DNA from: Gnetum montanum
Taxonomy: Eukaryota > Streptophyta > Gnetopsida > Gnetales > Gnetaceae
Direction: 5' to 3'
DNA length: 33,366 bases
Assembly (NCBI GenBank): GCA_015680685.1
Contig: MNCI01002038.1
Coordinates: forward strand, 253,583-286,948
Below are positions 9,780 to 19,600 of the stretch, in pieces. The position numbers and the translations under genes are program-made. Under the pieces are notes generated by a model. The model was given only the letters and a program-made list of their open reading frames with translations. It made no database searches and was not told the origin of the DNA. Each line of letters opens with the position of its first letter. Position 1 is the first letter of the stretch.

Positions 9780-10794
9780 TGATGAATGGTGAGGTACCCC
9801 TACACTCAACCATACGAAACGAGCGTAGCATGCGTGATCCGGTCGAACTCCGTAGACTAAGTACCTACATGCCCCATGGAACACTTGGTGTTAATCATTC
9901 ATTGTCTTCCTAGACTTACTTGTAGTTGTCACAGTGTATGGTTAAGTAAGTCCGAGGTATATTATTTTTATAGTTTTTAATGTTTTTCTCCTATGCTATT
10001 GAGGTGAAGGGTTGAGAAACTAACTAACTCTAACTAATGACTAAGTCTAAATTAACTAGCATCAGCATCTGTTCCCACTTACCATACACACCCTAAACCG
10101 ATGCAACCGCAGCTACCAAACGCTAACCATCACTGGGATCACCATGCGTAACGCACGTGCTCGAAGTGGTCGTACTAAGGCACTTAACTAGGAGGAAAGG
10201 GTTGAGAGAACCTATCTAGCCTAAGTGCGATGAGCAGCCGATTCCTTGACTAACCGTACACATCAAGGTGTTCAACTACCACTGGGATTACCAAGCATAG
10301 ATCCTGGAATACGCCACTAGGTTACCAAGTAATCACACTAGATGCTCATAATCAAGTCGTACTCATACCGCATGCGATGAGCAGCCGATTCCTTGACTAT
10401 CCGTACACATCCTTAGATGCTCGTAATCAAGTCATACTCATTCCACATTCTAGGAGTTTAAGGGTGAGAGAGAAAATAATAAATAAAATCCTATTCCATG
10501 TACTACAAGGTTTATCCGGAAAGCTTGTCTTTATTGACGTACACAACTTGTGTTCAGGTACAATGTTGCTCGAATAAAGATCTATTCACTTTGGGACTCC
10601 TACTGTGGGCACATGAAAAATATTCTATCTCTAGAGTGATCAAACTGCCAAAGTTTCCCTACTTCTAGCCTAGGATGGAAAATAAGGGGAGTGCCACCTC
10701 TTATTTATAGATATGATGGTGGACCGTGATATCGCGTACGCGATATCGCAGGGGATGACGTGATATCGTGGCTCATGTGAATTGCAAATCATCA
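9780..10794 (-). repeat. 3' LTR of the full-length element
   Basis: This LTR is 1015 bp, starting TGATGAATGG and ending AAATCATCA, and is collinear with 15754-16715. By eye there are about a dozen differences in the first 195 bp, so insertion is not recent. On the minus strand it carries three GATATC palindromes (10728-10768) in U3, a TATA box (10700-10710) and AATAAA (10530-10535). Two ccgattccttgacta modules, 147 bp apart, lie at 10238 and 10385. Confidence 0.93.
10700..10710 (-). promoter_or_regulatory. TATA box in the 3' LTR
   Basis: The complement reads CTATAAATAAG, 84 bp from the outer U3 terminus. It is identical to the TATA site in the other LTR copies. Confidence 0.75.
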
Positions 10795-10805
10795 TACCCC
10801 CATGA
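10795..10805 (-). other. Polypurine tract
   Basis: On the minus strand AGTCATGGGGGTA directly abuts the LTR start TGATGA. A purine run at this place primes plus-strand DNA synthesis. The same junction is present at 33217-33227 in the truncated right-hand copy. The core AGTCATGGGGG also occurs three more times inside the element. Confidence 0.75.
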
Positions 10806-11110
10806 CTAAATGAAAACTTGTCCTCGAGTTCCTTACAATAATATCGGGAAGGTATGGAATTATTGAGGGGAATGGAACTAATGGAATGACATGTGAACGA
10901 ACCATCATTACAAGACTTGACAAAACTGGTGTTCATGACAACAAGGGTGAACACCTTATTACAATGACATCAGGCCTTAGTTGGCAGCTTGAGAGAAAGA
11001 AATGTTGTTGCTGCCAACGCCAAAATTATGCCTTCCAAGTGTTCCCTCCAGATCTGGTCCATTATTGCATGATCGCCATCTGCACACAGAACATAATCTT
11101 ATATTAGAAA
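10806..11110 (-). pseudogene. Open stretch next to the polypurine tract, unknown product
   Basis: The minus frame reads YVLCADGDHAIMDQIWREHL near 11100, then a TGA, then CHCNKVFTLVVMNTSFVKSC and on to LEDKFSFSHGGMM, running into the LTR. The related copy at the right edge is open in the same frame over the 150 bp available. The LEDKFSF ending weakly recalls the C-terminus of gypsy polyproteins, so this may be the last remnant of pol or an env-position ORF. I do not assign a function. Confidence 0.35.
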
Positions 11111-12465
11111 GGGTAAATGAATCATCATGTAATTAATACCTTGCTTCGATGTAGGTTCATTGGCTAGGTTGTGTTATGGCTAATACAGGTCTGGGGATAT
11201 ATTAATGATGACTACCGAAGGTGTAGGGGTTAGGAAGAAAATCAAAAATTTTGGGGCTAGGAGAAAATCGAAAAAAATCAGGCCTTGTACCCCCATGACT
11301 AATCGCGAACCTCCGGTAGCGTTAGAATGGAGAAAGAAAAGGAATGAGAAAGATAGATAAAAAGGGACAACTATAGCATCGATGAAATGGATGTCAAGAT
11401 GGTAATGAAAAAAATAATAATTAATCGCAAAAATGTTAGGGAAAACAAGTTAATTGGTGCACCAAATAGGAATGTCAGTGGGTCCTCCCCAAAGCAGGCT
11501 CATGCCCTTGATGCCCTTGATGCCCTGACAAACCCACATTCAAAGAGTCCATAGGCTCTGGGAATGTCATTTGGAACAAGAGTTAAAGTCTTAACCACAA
11601 GAATTTATAAAAAAGAAAACAATGCATCTACCAAAATATACACTAATGATACAACCGACAATGAGGTGAACAATGGAAAGAAGGGTGGAGAGAAGAGGAT
11701 GGAATGGAATCTCAAGAACAAGGTGGTGTACAGCCCCTTGTGTGTTTCATGATTAATGTGACTTAGCAAATCTCATTCCAAGTCCGGCTTCAAACCAAAC
11801 ACATCCAATGACTTCGCATCAATGCATTTGGCTAATCATCCACTTGAATAACAAGAATGCATCTCCAAAGAGCCACCACCATTCTGACGAAACAAAGGAG
11901 GGAATGGGAAGCGAGAAGGGCCTTAGTTAGAGGAAACACTTTTGGTTCCATAACCAGTGCTTGTAGCCCAAATTTTATTTCGTCTAAGGGGTGTGCTTTG
12001 AATTCTCACTTTTCTTTTTTTCTTCTCTCACTTTTTTTTTTGTTTTGTGTTTTTATGCATGAGAACCACACCATGCAAGGACTTGATTATTTTTATTGTC
12101 TCAGCTTTCGATAATTGGGTAACATCGAAACAGCAAGAAAACTCAAGAAGAAAACATCCAAGTACCCAAGAGAATGGCCAACACAAAAGCATCAAGTTCC
12201 CTTGAAGTCACACCCTTTGCAATCCTTGAGNATAATTCATACCATCGTTCCGAACACTTATTGGGTGACGAACTTACAGGGTGGATCACACACACCTAAA
12301 CACACAAAAAATGGAAAAGTATAATGATATTGTAAAAAAAAACAAGAAAAGTTAAAGAAATTTGTAAAACAAAAACAAGAAAAGTTAAAGAAATTTGTAA
12401 AACAAAAAGGTGTAAGACAAAAACATGTAAAACAAAAACTTAAAATAATTGAGGGCCCCATATGA
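11111..12465 (-). other. 3' internal region of the element without recognisable pol
   Basis: No RT, RNase H or integrase motif was found in either strand. Visible items are a second polypurine-like tacccccatgact (11288), an imperfect duplication of about 28 bp at 11225-11280, and a gatgccctt microrepeat near 11500. There is also a hydrophobic but interrupted minus-strand frame (11400-11760), one N at 12231 and a 33-bp tandem repeat at 12342. It may be leader- or UTR-like filler of a non-autonomous element. Confidence 0.5.
12342..12440. repeat. 33-bp tandem repeat
   Basis: Two near-perfect 33-bp units (acaagaaaagttaaagaaat plus ttgtaaaacaaaa) occupy 12342-12407. Decayed half units with taaaacaaaa follow up to about 12440. 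It is very A-rich on the plus strand and lies in the non-coding part of the element. Confidence 0.8.
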
Positions 12466-12979
12466 CTAGCATAGGTGGCCATCTCCCCCATGACTGAGTG
12501 GAAAGGGAGAGATCCGAAATAATGAACGTCTATTTGAGTTTCTTAGAAGTGCCCAACTTCTCCCAATTGATGATCTTAGATTCAGGGGTGGAAGTTGGTG
12601 ACGCTCATATTCCAATGTGTTTATGCATTCATTGTTGGCATGGTTTTTCTCCTCAATTTGTTCCATGCATATTTTTCTACTCCTTCTAGTAGTCGTCAAC
12701 CATGGGGTGTCTACTACTTGTGTGGTTGCTACATACAGGCATCTTTGTTTCAAAGTTTCAAGGGCACACCTGTTACATGGAGGCATTTTCTCCATGTCAT
12801 CACTCAATGAATCACTGTATGTGATGCATGGAACTTTCCTCTTCTTGATCTTTCCGTAAATATTTATCTTGGAAATTTCCAAGGAAAGATCGCGGATCCT
12901 AAGGCATGTGTCTACTATGCTTAGCCATGCCCTTCCCATTACAATTGGGAAGTCCCCTTCGTTGTTGTTCACTTCAATC
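12466..12979 (-). pseudogene. C-terminal part of retroelement protease
   Basis: This is an open minus-strand frame of about 170 codons entering from the N run. It starts IEVNNNEGDFPIVMGRAWL and continues LSLEISKINIYGKIKKRK. The F-P-I-(V/I)-(M/L)-G-R-x-W-L motif is the conserved C-terminal part of gypsy retropepsins. The catalytic DTG/DSG would lie in the gap, so activity cannot be judged. The remaining ~100 residues (to SHGGDGHLC and a stop) show no RT motif; in a complete element RT would follow. The frame has no internal stop, unlike gag upstream. Confidence 0.65.
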
Positions 12980-13558
12980 NNNNNNNNNNNNNNNNNNNNN
13001 NNNNNNNNNNNNNNNNNNNNNNNNNNNNNNNNNNNNNNNNNNNNNNNNNNNNNNNNNNNNNNNNNNNNNNNNNNNNNNNNNNNNNNNNNNNNNNNNNNNN
13101 NNNNNNNNNNNNNNNNNNNNNNNNNNNNNNNNNNNNNNNNNNNNNNNNNNNNNNNNNNNNNNNNNNNNNNNNNNNNNNNNNNNNNNNNNNNNNNNNNNNN
13201 NNNNNNNNNNNNNNNNNNNNNNNNNNNNNNNNNNNNNNNNNNNNNNNNNNNNNNNNNNNNNNNNNNNNNNNNNNNNNNNNNNNNNNNNNNNNNNNNNNNN
13301 NNNNNNNNNNNNNNNNNNNNNNNNNNNNNNNNNNNNNNNNNNNNNNNNNNNNNNNNNNNNNNNNNNNNNNNNNNNNNNNNNNNNNNNNNNNNNNNNNNNN
13401 NNNNNNNNNNNNNNNNNNNNNNNNNNNNNNNNNNNNNNNNNNNNNNNNNNNNNNNNNNNNNNNNNNNNNNNNNNNNNNNNNNNNNNNNNNNNNNNNNNNN
13501 NNNNNNNNNNNNNNNNNNNNNNNNNNNNNNNNNNNNNNNNNNNNNNNNNNNNNNNNNN
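12980..13558. other. Assembly gap (579 N)
   Basis: This run of N lies inside the gag-protease region. Apparent open frames across it are artefacts. The true length is unknown, so element and ORF lengths given here are nominal. Confidence 0.99.
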
Positions 13559-15611
13559 TGGCATCCCCCATGACTGTGGGTATTACCACTACTGATGTTG
13601 TCCGATGGGCTGTGGTGGAGTTCCACTTGGATAATACGTTAGTGGTTGGTGGAACTACCTTGGGTTACCTTGTGGATAAGGTAACCTTCGGGGTGTTTGC
13701 CGTTGGTTAATTCTTGGATTTAGTGCATACACCCGAGACTCTTGTAGATGTGAGATAATTGGACAACATCCCTTAGGATGGTCATAGTGGCAGATCTCAC
13801 ATCCACCATCATCATCTGTGTCAGAGTCCACAGCCTCATCGGAGATAATGATTTTCCCCTTACCCTTGTTATGTGCAGGGCTTAAATCTCTCCGCTTTGT
13901 GTTACCTTTGTCACTACTTCGTTCCTCCTTAGACTCCTCTACAATTTTCAAGATGCTTTCAAGTCTGGAGTCTAAAGAATTTCACAATTGGTCCATCTTA
14001 GCCTATACTTCAGTTGTTAATTTTTGGATCGGCAAGGTTTTTCGGTTCACCAACTCTTTGAGTGGTGACTCATCCTCCTCATCATAAAATTTCACTCCCC
14101 TTCTTTCGAAGGGAGGGATCATGGTTGTATTCTTCCGTACTTTCCCTTTTGCATAGCTCACCTTCTTCTTTTGCTACTTGCTCCAACAAGTAATGTACTT
14201 CATGGGCTCTAAGTTGTGAGAGTCTCCCTTGGGCGTAAGTCCCAAGGGTTCTTCTAGTTTCATGCCTTAGCCCATCCACGATGTGGTGAAGTTGATCCCT
14301 CTGAGCATACCCATGGCTCGAGCAACGATGTAACAATGTGTAGTAGTGGGCCATGGTAGCATCCAAGGGTTCATGAGTACTTTGCTTCCAACCTTGGATC
14401 TGCTTATGCAAATTGGACACTCTGGAGTACGTTTAATACTTATTATTGAATAGTTCTAGCATCATACTCCACCTCCTGATGGTTTCTAATTCTAAGGACC
14501 GGTACCAACTCTCTGCTTCTTTGGTGAGTGTCTTTGGGAACAACTTAAGTTTTTGCCACTCATTTTCTATATTCTGCAAGGCACAGGCATCGTGGAATGC
14601 TTGTAAATGATTTTGCAGATCTGCATTGTATTCCCCTTCAAATCGTGGGATATTGTTCATGTCTAAACATTTGATCCGACTATCCTTTAAATGCCTTGTG
14701 GGAATCCTAACTGCCTCCATTATGTCAAGCATACTTCGGGTTGCAAGTAGGGGCTTGTCATGATCATCTCTTTCATGATGCTTATGATGTCTGCATTGTT
14801 CCCTACTCTCCCTATGTCCTTGCCCCTATCCTCTCTCTCGACTTTCCTGTCAAGGTCTCTCGTTTTGTCTACCTTTATCCTCTCTGTTGTGTTCATGATG
14901 GCTGCGCCCAGATGTGGAAGGAGAGGGTGAGTGATGTGAAGAAGGGGAAGAAGAAGGGGAACCATCACCATGACGATGTTTCTTGCCTTCTCTTCGACTG
15001 CTTCAGCCCCGATCGTGGTGACGATCTAAGTGCCCGTCCTTAGCATGAGTGGTTGTTCCCTCTGTGAACAGTTGGTGTTCATAGGAATCAGAACCATGGT
15101 TATGTATCATTGATCGTAGGTTCTGATACCCAACCTCCTCATCATCGTTAGGAGGGGAAACATCATTTGCTAAAGAACTCGTTATAAGGGGTTCTTCATC
15201 TCCTATTTCGCTAAGGACGTGCAGACCTTTGCCCTTCAAAAGTGTATGTTGACTCTCCTACCTTGAGTCCCTCATATGTTGTGCTTCTGTGGGATGATAA
15301 TCCCTCATATCAAAGTCTTCCACAACGTATTCAGCATATAATTCATTCATGCCTATTTGTGTCAAGGCATGGAAAAGCATGTGAGAGACTGATCAATTTG
15401 GGGGTAACACAATGTTACCTTGCAAATCTCTCCATCGCAATTGTTCGTCTTAATGGAGGATAAAGATGAAGTCTAGAATATACTCATCAGGATGAGTATA
15501 AACTATCTTGTATTGTTTAGGACTTGGCTGATTTTGGTTATGTGTTTTATGTTGCCGACTATCTCGTGTATGGTCCTTAGGTGGTGAGTTGCTCTTATGA
15601 GAAGAAGACAT
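13559..15611 (-). pseudogene. gag of the full-length element, interrupted by stops
   Basis: The start is at 15611 (MSSSHKSNSPPKDHTRDSRQ, 53 codons before the first stop at 15450). The protein continues across frames through an acidic stretch (15239-15003) and a Ser/Pro and Arg/His-rich stretch (SPSSSPSSHHSPSPSTSGRS). Next comes the retrotransposon Gag core at 14732-14433, with IPRFEGEYNADLQNHLQAF, FPKTLTKEAESWYRSL and ending FNNKY. The second Gag segment follows at 14420-14082. A short Cys/His cluster (CEICHYDHPKGCC, near 13800) resembles a degenerate zinc knuckle, followed by a Pro/Gln-rich tail. Gag forms the virus-like particle. Most stops look like CAG/CAA to TAG/TAA or CGA to TGA. Confidence 0.85.
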
Positions 15612-15735
15612 TTTGATTTATCGGTGTGCTAATTTCACCGTTATAAAATTTTTCTTGATTAACCCGAAGGTTTGTTTAGGCTCCCAAAGATGTGAGTGAT
15701 ATCCTTATGTTCTATATGGTGCACAAACACTTATT

Positions 15736-15752
15736 CCCCAGCAATAGCGCCA
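15736..15752 (-). other. Primer-binding site, tRNA-Asp type
   Basis: The minus strand reads TGGCGCTATTGCTGGGG, one base from the 5' LTR end. It agrees at 14 of 17 positions with TGGCGCCGTTGCCGGGG, the complement of the plant tRNA-Asp(GUC) 3' end as I know it. All three differences are transitions. This primer is characteristic of Athila/Tat-type gypsy elements. Confidence 0.8.
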
Positions 15753-15753
15753 A

Positions 15754-16715
15754 TGATGAGTGGCGAGGTACCCCTACACTCAACCATACGAAATGAGCGT
15801 AGCACATGCGATTCGGTCAAACTCCGTAGACTAAGTGCCTACATGCCCCATGGAACACTTGGGGTTAATCATTCATTGTCTTCCTAGACATACTTGTAGT
15901 TGTCACAGTGTATTGTTAAGTAAGTCCGAGGTATATGATTTTTATAGTTTTTAATGTTTTTCTCCTATGCTATCGAGGTGAAGGGTTGAGAAACTAACTA
16001 ACTCTAACTAATGACTAAGTCTAAATTAACTCCATTCCCACTTACCATACACACCCTGAACTGATGCAACCAAAACGCTAATCGTCACTGGGATCACCAC
16101 GCGTAACGCACGTGCTCAAAGTGATCATACTGAGGCACTTAACTAGGAGGAAAGGGTTGAGAGAACCTATCTAGCCTAAGTGCGATGAGCAGCCGATTCC
16201 TTGACTAACCGTACACATCAGGGTGTTCAACTAGCACTGGGATTACCAAGCGTAGATCCTGGAATACGCCACTGGGTTACCAAGTAGTCATACTAGATGC
16301 TCGTAATCAAGCCATACTCATACCGCATGCGATGAGCAGCCAATTCCTTGACTATCTGTACACATCCTTAGATGTTCGTAATCAAGTCGTACTCATTCCA
16401 CATTCTAGGAGTTTAAGGGTGAGAGAGAAAACAATAAATAAAATCCTATTCCATGCACTGCAAGGTTTATCCGGAAAGCTCATCTTTATTGTCATACACA
16501 ACTTGTGTTTAGGTACAATGTTGCTTGAATAAAGATCCGTTCACTTTGGGACTCCTACTGCAGGCACATGAAAAATATTCTATCTCTGGAGTGATCAAAC
16601 TGCCAGAGTTTCCCTACTTCTAGCCTAGGATGGGAAATAAGGGGAGTGCCGCCTCTTATTTATAGATATGGCAGTGGACCGCGATATTGCGGCTCATGCG
16701 AATCGTGTCTCATCA
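15754..16715 (-). repeat. 5' LTR of the full-length element
   Basis: This LTR is 962 bp, TGATGAGTGG to GTCTCATCA. Compared with the 3' LTR it lacks about 36 bp between two GATATC palindromes, leaving only one degenerate palindrome at 16679-16690. It has a few smaller deletions elsewhere. The TATA box is the complement of 16655-16665 and AATAAA that of 16485-16490, about 170 nt apart. Modules lie at 16193 and 16340, the same 147-bp spacing as in the 3' LTR. Confidence 0.93.
16655..16665 (-). promoter_or_regulatory. TATA box of the 5' LTR
   Basis: The complement reads CTATAAATAAG, only 50 bp from the LTR terminus. This is the presumed promoter that would drive gag transcription. Confidence 0.75.
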
Positions 16716-16720
16716 GATGT
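16716..16720. repeat. Target-site duplication GATGT of the inner element, right copy
   Basis: It is identical to 9775-9779 and follows the LTR end directly. Confidence 0.93.
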
Positions 16721-16971
16721 CGTACAATTACATTCACCACACTGCGGGCAGACACGGGAAAATAATCTATCTCTGGAAGGGGAAAACTGCCAGAGCTTCA
16801 CTAAGGAACTAAACTAGATGATAAACAAGGGAGAGCCACTTCTTTTTTATAGGCATTGCCGTAGACTGCGATATCGCGTATGTGATATCGTAGGGGAAGA
16901 CGCGATATCACGTACGCGATATCGCGGGGGAAGACTCAATATCGTGGCCCATGCGATATCACGTCCCATCA
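16716..16971 (-). repeat. Outer solo LTR, right part
   Basis: This is the continuation of 9244-9779. It includes the conserved gggcagacacgggaaaataa stretch, a degraded TATA (cttttttatag, 16832) and a long array of about six (G)ATATC palindromes at 16869-16962. It ends CCCATCA at 16971. ATGAG follows at 16972-16976, matching 9239-9243. Confidence 0.9.
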
Positions 16972-16976
16972 ATGAG
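16972..16976. repeat. Target-site duplication ATGAG, right copy
   Basis: This is the partner of 9239-9243, with identical sequence. Confidence 0.88.
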
Positions 16977-16984
16977 AATTTAAG

Positions 16985-18330
16985 TGAAGCTTTCTGATAG
17001 CATTCAGATACTTGTTTGGAATAGTAGCTAAAAGATAGTGAGCTTCTATATCTAGCTTATTAGATATAATGTGGTGTAAATAAAATTATCTCTTGCCTTC
17101 CACATTAGACCACATCTATGCTAAAACCTTTTGCTTGACTAGTTGGTGAATATGCTTAGGATTTTGCTACACATCGTCCCAAGAGATATTTTGTTTTCTT
17201 AACCATTGCATTCCTTGAAAATACTAAACACAATCTCACAAATCCTCAAGAATTACTTCAAAGAATTTATTTTACCTTGAGATATGTAGGCTATGAGTAT
17301 ATGTAATGAACTAGCACAACACTTCTACTTACCTAATTACATTAAGTAAGGTGTTTGCATCTTCACCTTTAACTCATCGAGAAGAAAAGTTTTTTTGCAC
17401 TCTTTCAATATTTGTCCAAAGTTTAGCACTAAGTCCAGATCCCTAAACAACACATCCATACAATATAGTAGAATAGATGATGGTCTGAAAAATTTATTTT
17501 CTAACGATTCAAACCTAGATCCCTAAATTTTTGCACTTATTTTTGAAAGCATACAGAGCCTTGAATCCTCCTACTATTCTTTCTTTAATGTACTTTCCCC
17601 ACATATAATTGTCCATATAAAAGAGACCAAAATATTTAAAAGAATCTACTATTTGCACATTACTACCTCTAAAATAGAAGTTATAATAGGTATTTCTTGT
17701 ATCCTAAATTATCAATTTGGTTTTATTTACATTCACTTAAGTCCTATATGAACAATAACAAATTTCTAAAATTTTCAAGATATTTTGCATATCTTTTGCA
17801 ATAGTGAAGATCAAAGTAGCATCATCAACATATAAAAGAAGATTCACTACTTGGGATCCAATTTTGATAGCATGACTATCTTGCCCATTGCATAACTATT
17901 CTTGCATTTCATCAATAAGATGCCAAAGAGAGTTGGAGGAAGTAGACAACCTTGCTTAACTCCAATCTTGCTCTACAATTGAAATTTTTTTCTAAATTGT
18001 TGTTTATAATTTCAATAATCACTTCCTCATACTATCTTTGAGTTGTTGCAATCAAAACTTGAAAGGAGGCTAATTTTATGCAAGCGCAACCATAGTTTTG
18101 AACATATTACTAAATCATATGCGTTTAAAAAATCAATAAAACAAAAAGAAAACTTTATATCAACCATATTTGCAAACTCCTTGCAGTGTCTAAGAGTAAC
18201 CAAGTGATCAATAGTGGAGTGATTTTGTTTAAACCTACTTGACACCTTGCCCTACCCTAGTTACCCTTAGCCTAAGAACTAATTCTCTTTCTAGTAGAGT
18301 GCTCAACAACTTAGCAAAACTATTACTCAC
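16985..18330 (-). pseudogene. Non-LTR retrotransposon (LINE) reverse transcriptase relic
   Basis: On the minus strand, from 18330 downwards, conceptual frames read FAKLLSTLLERELVLRL, then QNHSTIDHLVTLRHCKEFAN and FCFIDFLNAYDLV. These match the LINE RT pattern G-F-R-x-x-(H/R)-S-T-I-D-H...F-(V/I)-D-F-K-K-A-F-D. The catalytic box LLYVDDATLIF follows, with YVDD codons at 17832-17821, then VNVNKTKLI and an Asn/Lys-rich post-RT region to about 17000. Many stops and shifts are present. No endonuclease domain or poly(A) tail was identified, and the left end lies close to the outer LTR duplication. Confidence 0.8.
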
Positions 18331-19259
18331 AATGACTATAAAAAATGAATAATAATATTTAATAAATAAGGTATGTCTAATCATCCAAGAAAGAATCTAA
18401 AGAAAAAGCCCAACAATTTTTGGGATGCCTTTTCAGGCTTTCATCCTTGCAACAAATTCTAAAAAACCTCCACTCTATGAAGGTAGGAAAAGAATCAGGT
18501 TTTATCCTTGTTCAAAAGTGCACTCATAGGTTTTCACTTCCTACTAAAGGGTTTCTTATCAAGAGAAGGAAAAATACCTCTCTAAAAAAAGGAATACATC
18601 AATTAGAGAAAAAGAACAAATAGAAACAAAAGTTGAAAACTTCCCATCCTTGAGCCTCTAAAACAAAAAGAAATTAATACTAGAGAAAATAAATTAATTG
18701 TTCAATTTTCATTGAAAACTTTTTTTCTTTATGAAATTGTAGTTGAGAAACATCTTTGATGATATGGTATTTGACAACTAAAGAGAGGTCATAGTTATAC
18801 TGTTGCTGATGAAAAGTAACTTCACATCAAAGCTTCCAAATAGAGTAGAGAACAAATAGTAGGCAATACTAAGTTATCAAATTTTAATTAGAATTTATGT
18901 CCTAGAGGTAAATACTAAGTAAATCTAACCAATAACCCAAATTACATCTGATTGTGAAATAGTTTAACTTTAGTGTGTTTAAGTTATAAATAAAATTATT
19001 CGTGTTAATGAAATGAGAAATTTTATTATGTTAGTAAGGTTAAAAACATCTTTTGGAAAAACAATATATTCATCTCCTTGAAAATTACATACCGATTCAA
19101 CGTGTTCAATGCATTTCATAAAATTAATATCATTCCAAAGATGATAAAACCAGCTCAACAGGTACCCTTGGTAACCTTTAAGAATATCAGATAAATTCCT
19201 CTTTTATATGAAAATTTCTTCAGCCAGTACGTTCCTCCGAGTGTAGCTAGCTTCCCTCG
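18331..19259. other. AT-rich intergenic DNA downstream of the gene
   Basis: A 67-codon plus-strand open stretch at 18420-18623 has no recognisable features and lies where upstream LINE sequence is expected on the other strand. Nothing else was identified. Confidence 0.5.
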
Positions 19260-19265
19260 TTTATT
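19260..19265 (-). terminator. Possible poly(A) signal downstream of the gene
   Basis: tttatt on the plus strand gives AATAAA on the minus strand, about 335 nt past the stop codon at 19601. It is compatible with the 3' UTR of the membrane-protein gene. A hexamer in AT-rich DNA is weak evidence. Confidence 0.3.
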
Positions 19266-19600
19266 TTGTGTTCAGATCAATGAAGTTTGGGATTTACAAA
19301 TATCCTCACAGCTTACATAGCTAGAGAGGATATTCCAGATCTGAAAGTTGCTTCCAAAGCATTTTCCGAAACTAATAACTATCAGTAAGCAAAAACAGTG
19401 CCAGAATGAAAACAAAAAATTACCGGTGCTGTCTGATCTTACAGAGTAATCTAAATATATAATGTAAGCAACCATCTGGATCAATCCTCATTATACAGCC
19501 ACTAAAATCCATGAACAATTTCCACACCCGGGGAATAAGTAAACTCATTAACGAGAGATAAACAATGCTTCATCAGCCAATTTAACAAAGGGTCTAGGGT

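Larger units (their letters stand above)
9780..16715 (-). mobile_element. Full-length LTR retrotransposon with tRNA-Asp primer site, lacking visible RT and integrase
   Basis: The element is 6936 bp, bounded by TG...CA LTRs (15754-16715 is the 5' LTR, 9780-10794 the 3' LTR) and by GATGT duplications. From 5' to 3' on the minus strand it has LTR, primer-binding site, gag (15611 to about 13560), a 579-base N run over the gag-protease junction, a protease remnant, about 1.7 kb without recognisable pol, polypurine tract and LTR. The tRNA-Asp primer site is typical of Athila/Tat-type gypsy elements. Those are usually much longer, so loss of RT and integrase is inferred. Autonomous relatives would have to supply these functions. 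Confidence 0.9.

Noticed and set aside
10377-10577. Open frame of 66 codons conserved in both LTRs (also 16332-16532)
   Set aside because: It lies antisense to the direction of element transcription, and its conservation follows from LTR identity.
12869-13595. Several long open frames on both strands across 12969-13589
   Set aside because: They consist almost entirely of the N run and are artefacts.
13818-15463. Plus-strand open frames opposite gag (13818-14087, 14741-15043, 15242-15463)
   Set aside because: Gag on the minus strand explains this region. The plus frames have no family features.
18420-18623. 67-codon open frame, Lys-rich at the end
   Set aside because: Low-complexity AT-rich translation, no homology features, next to a LINE relic.
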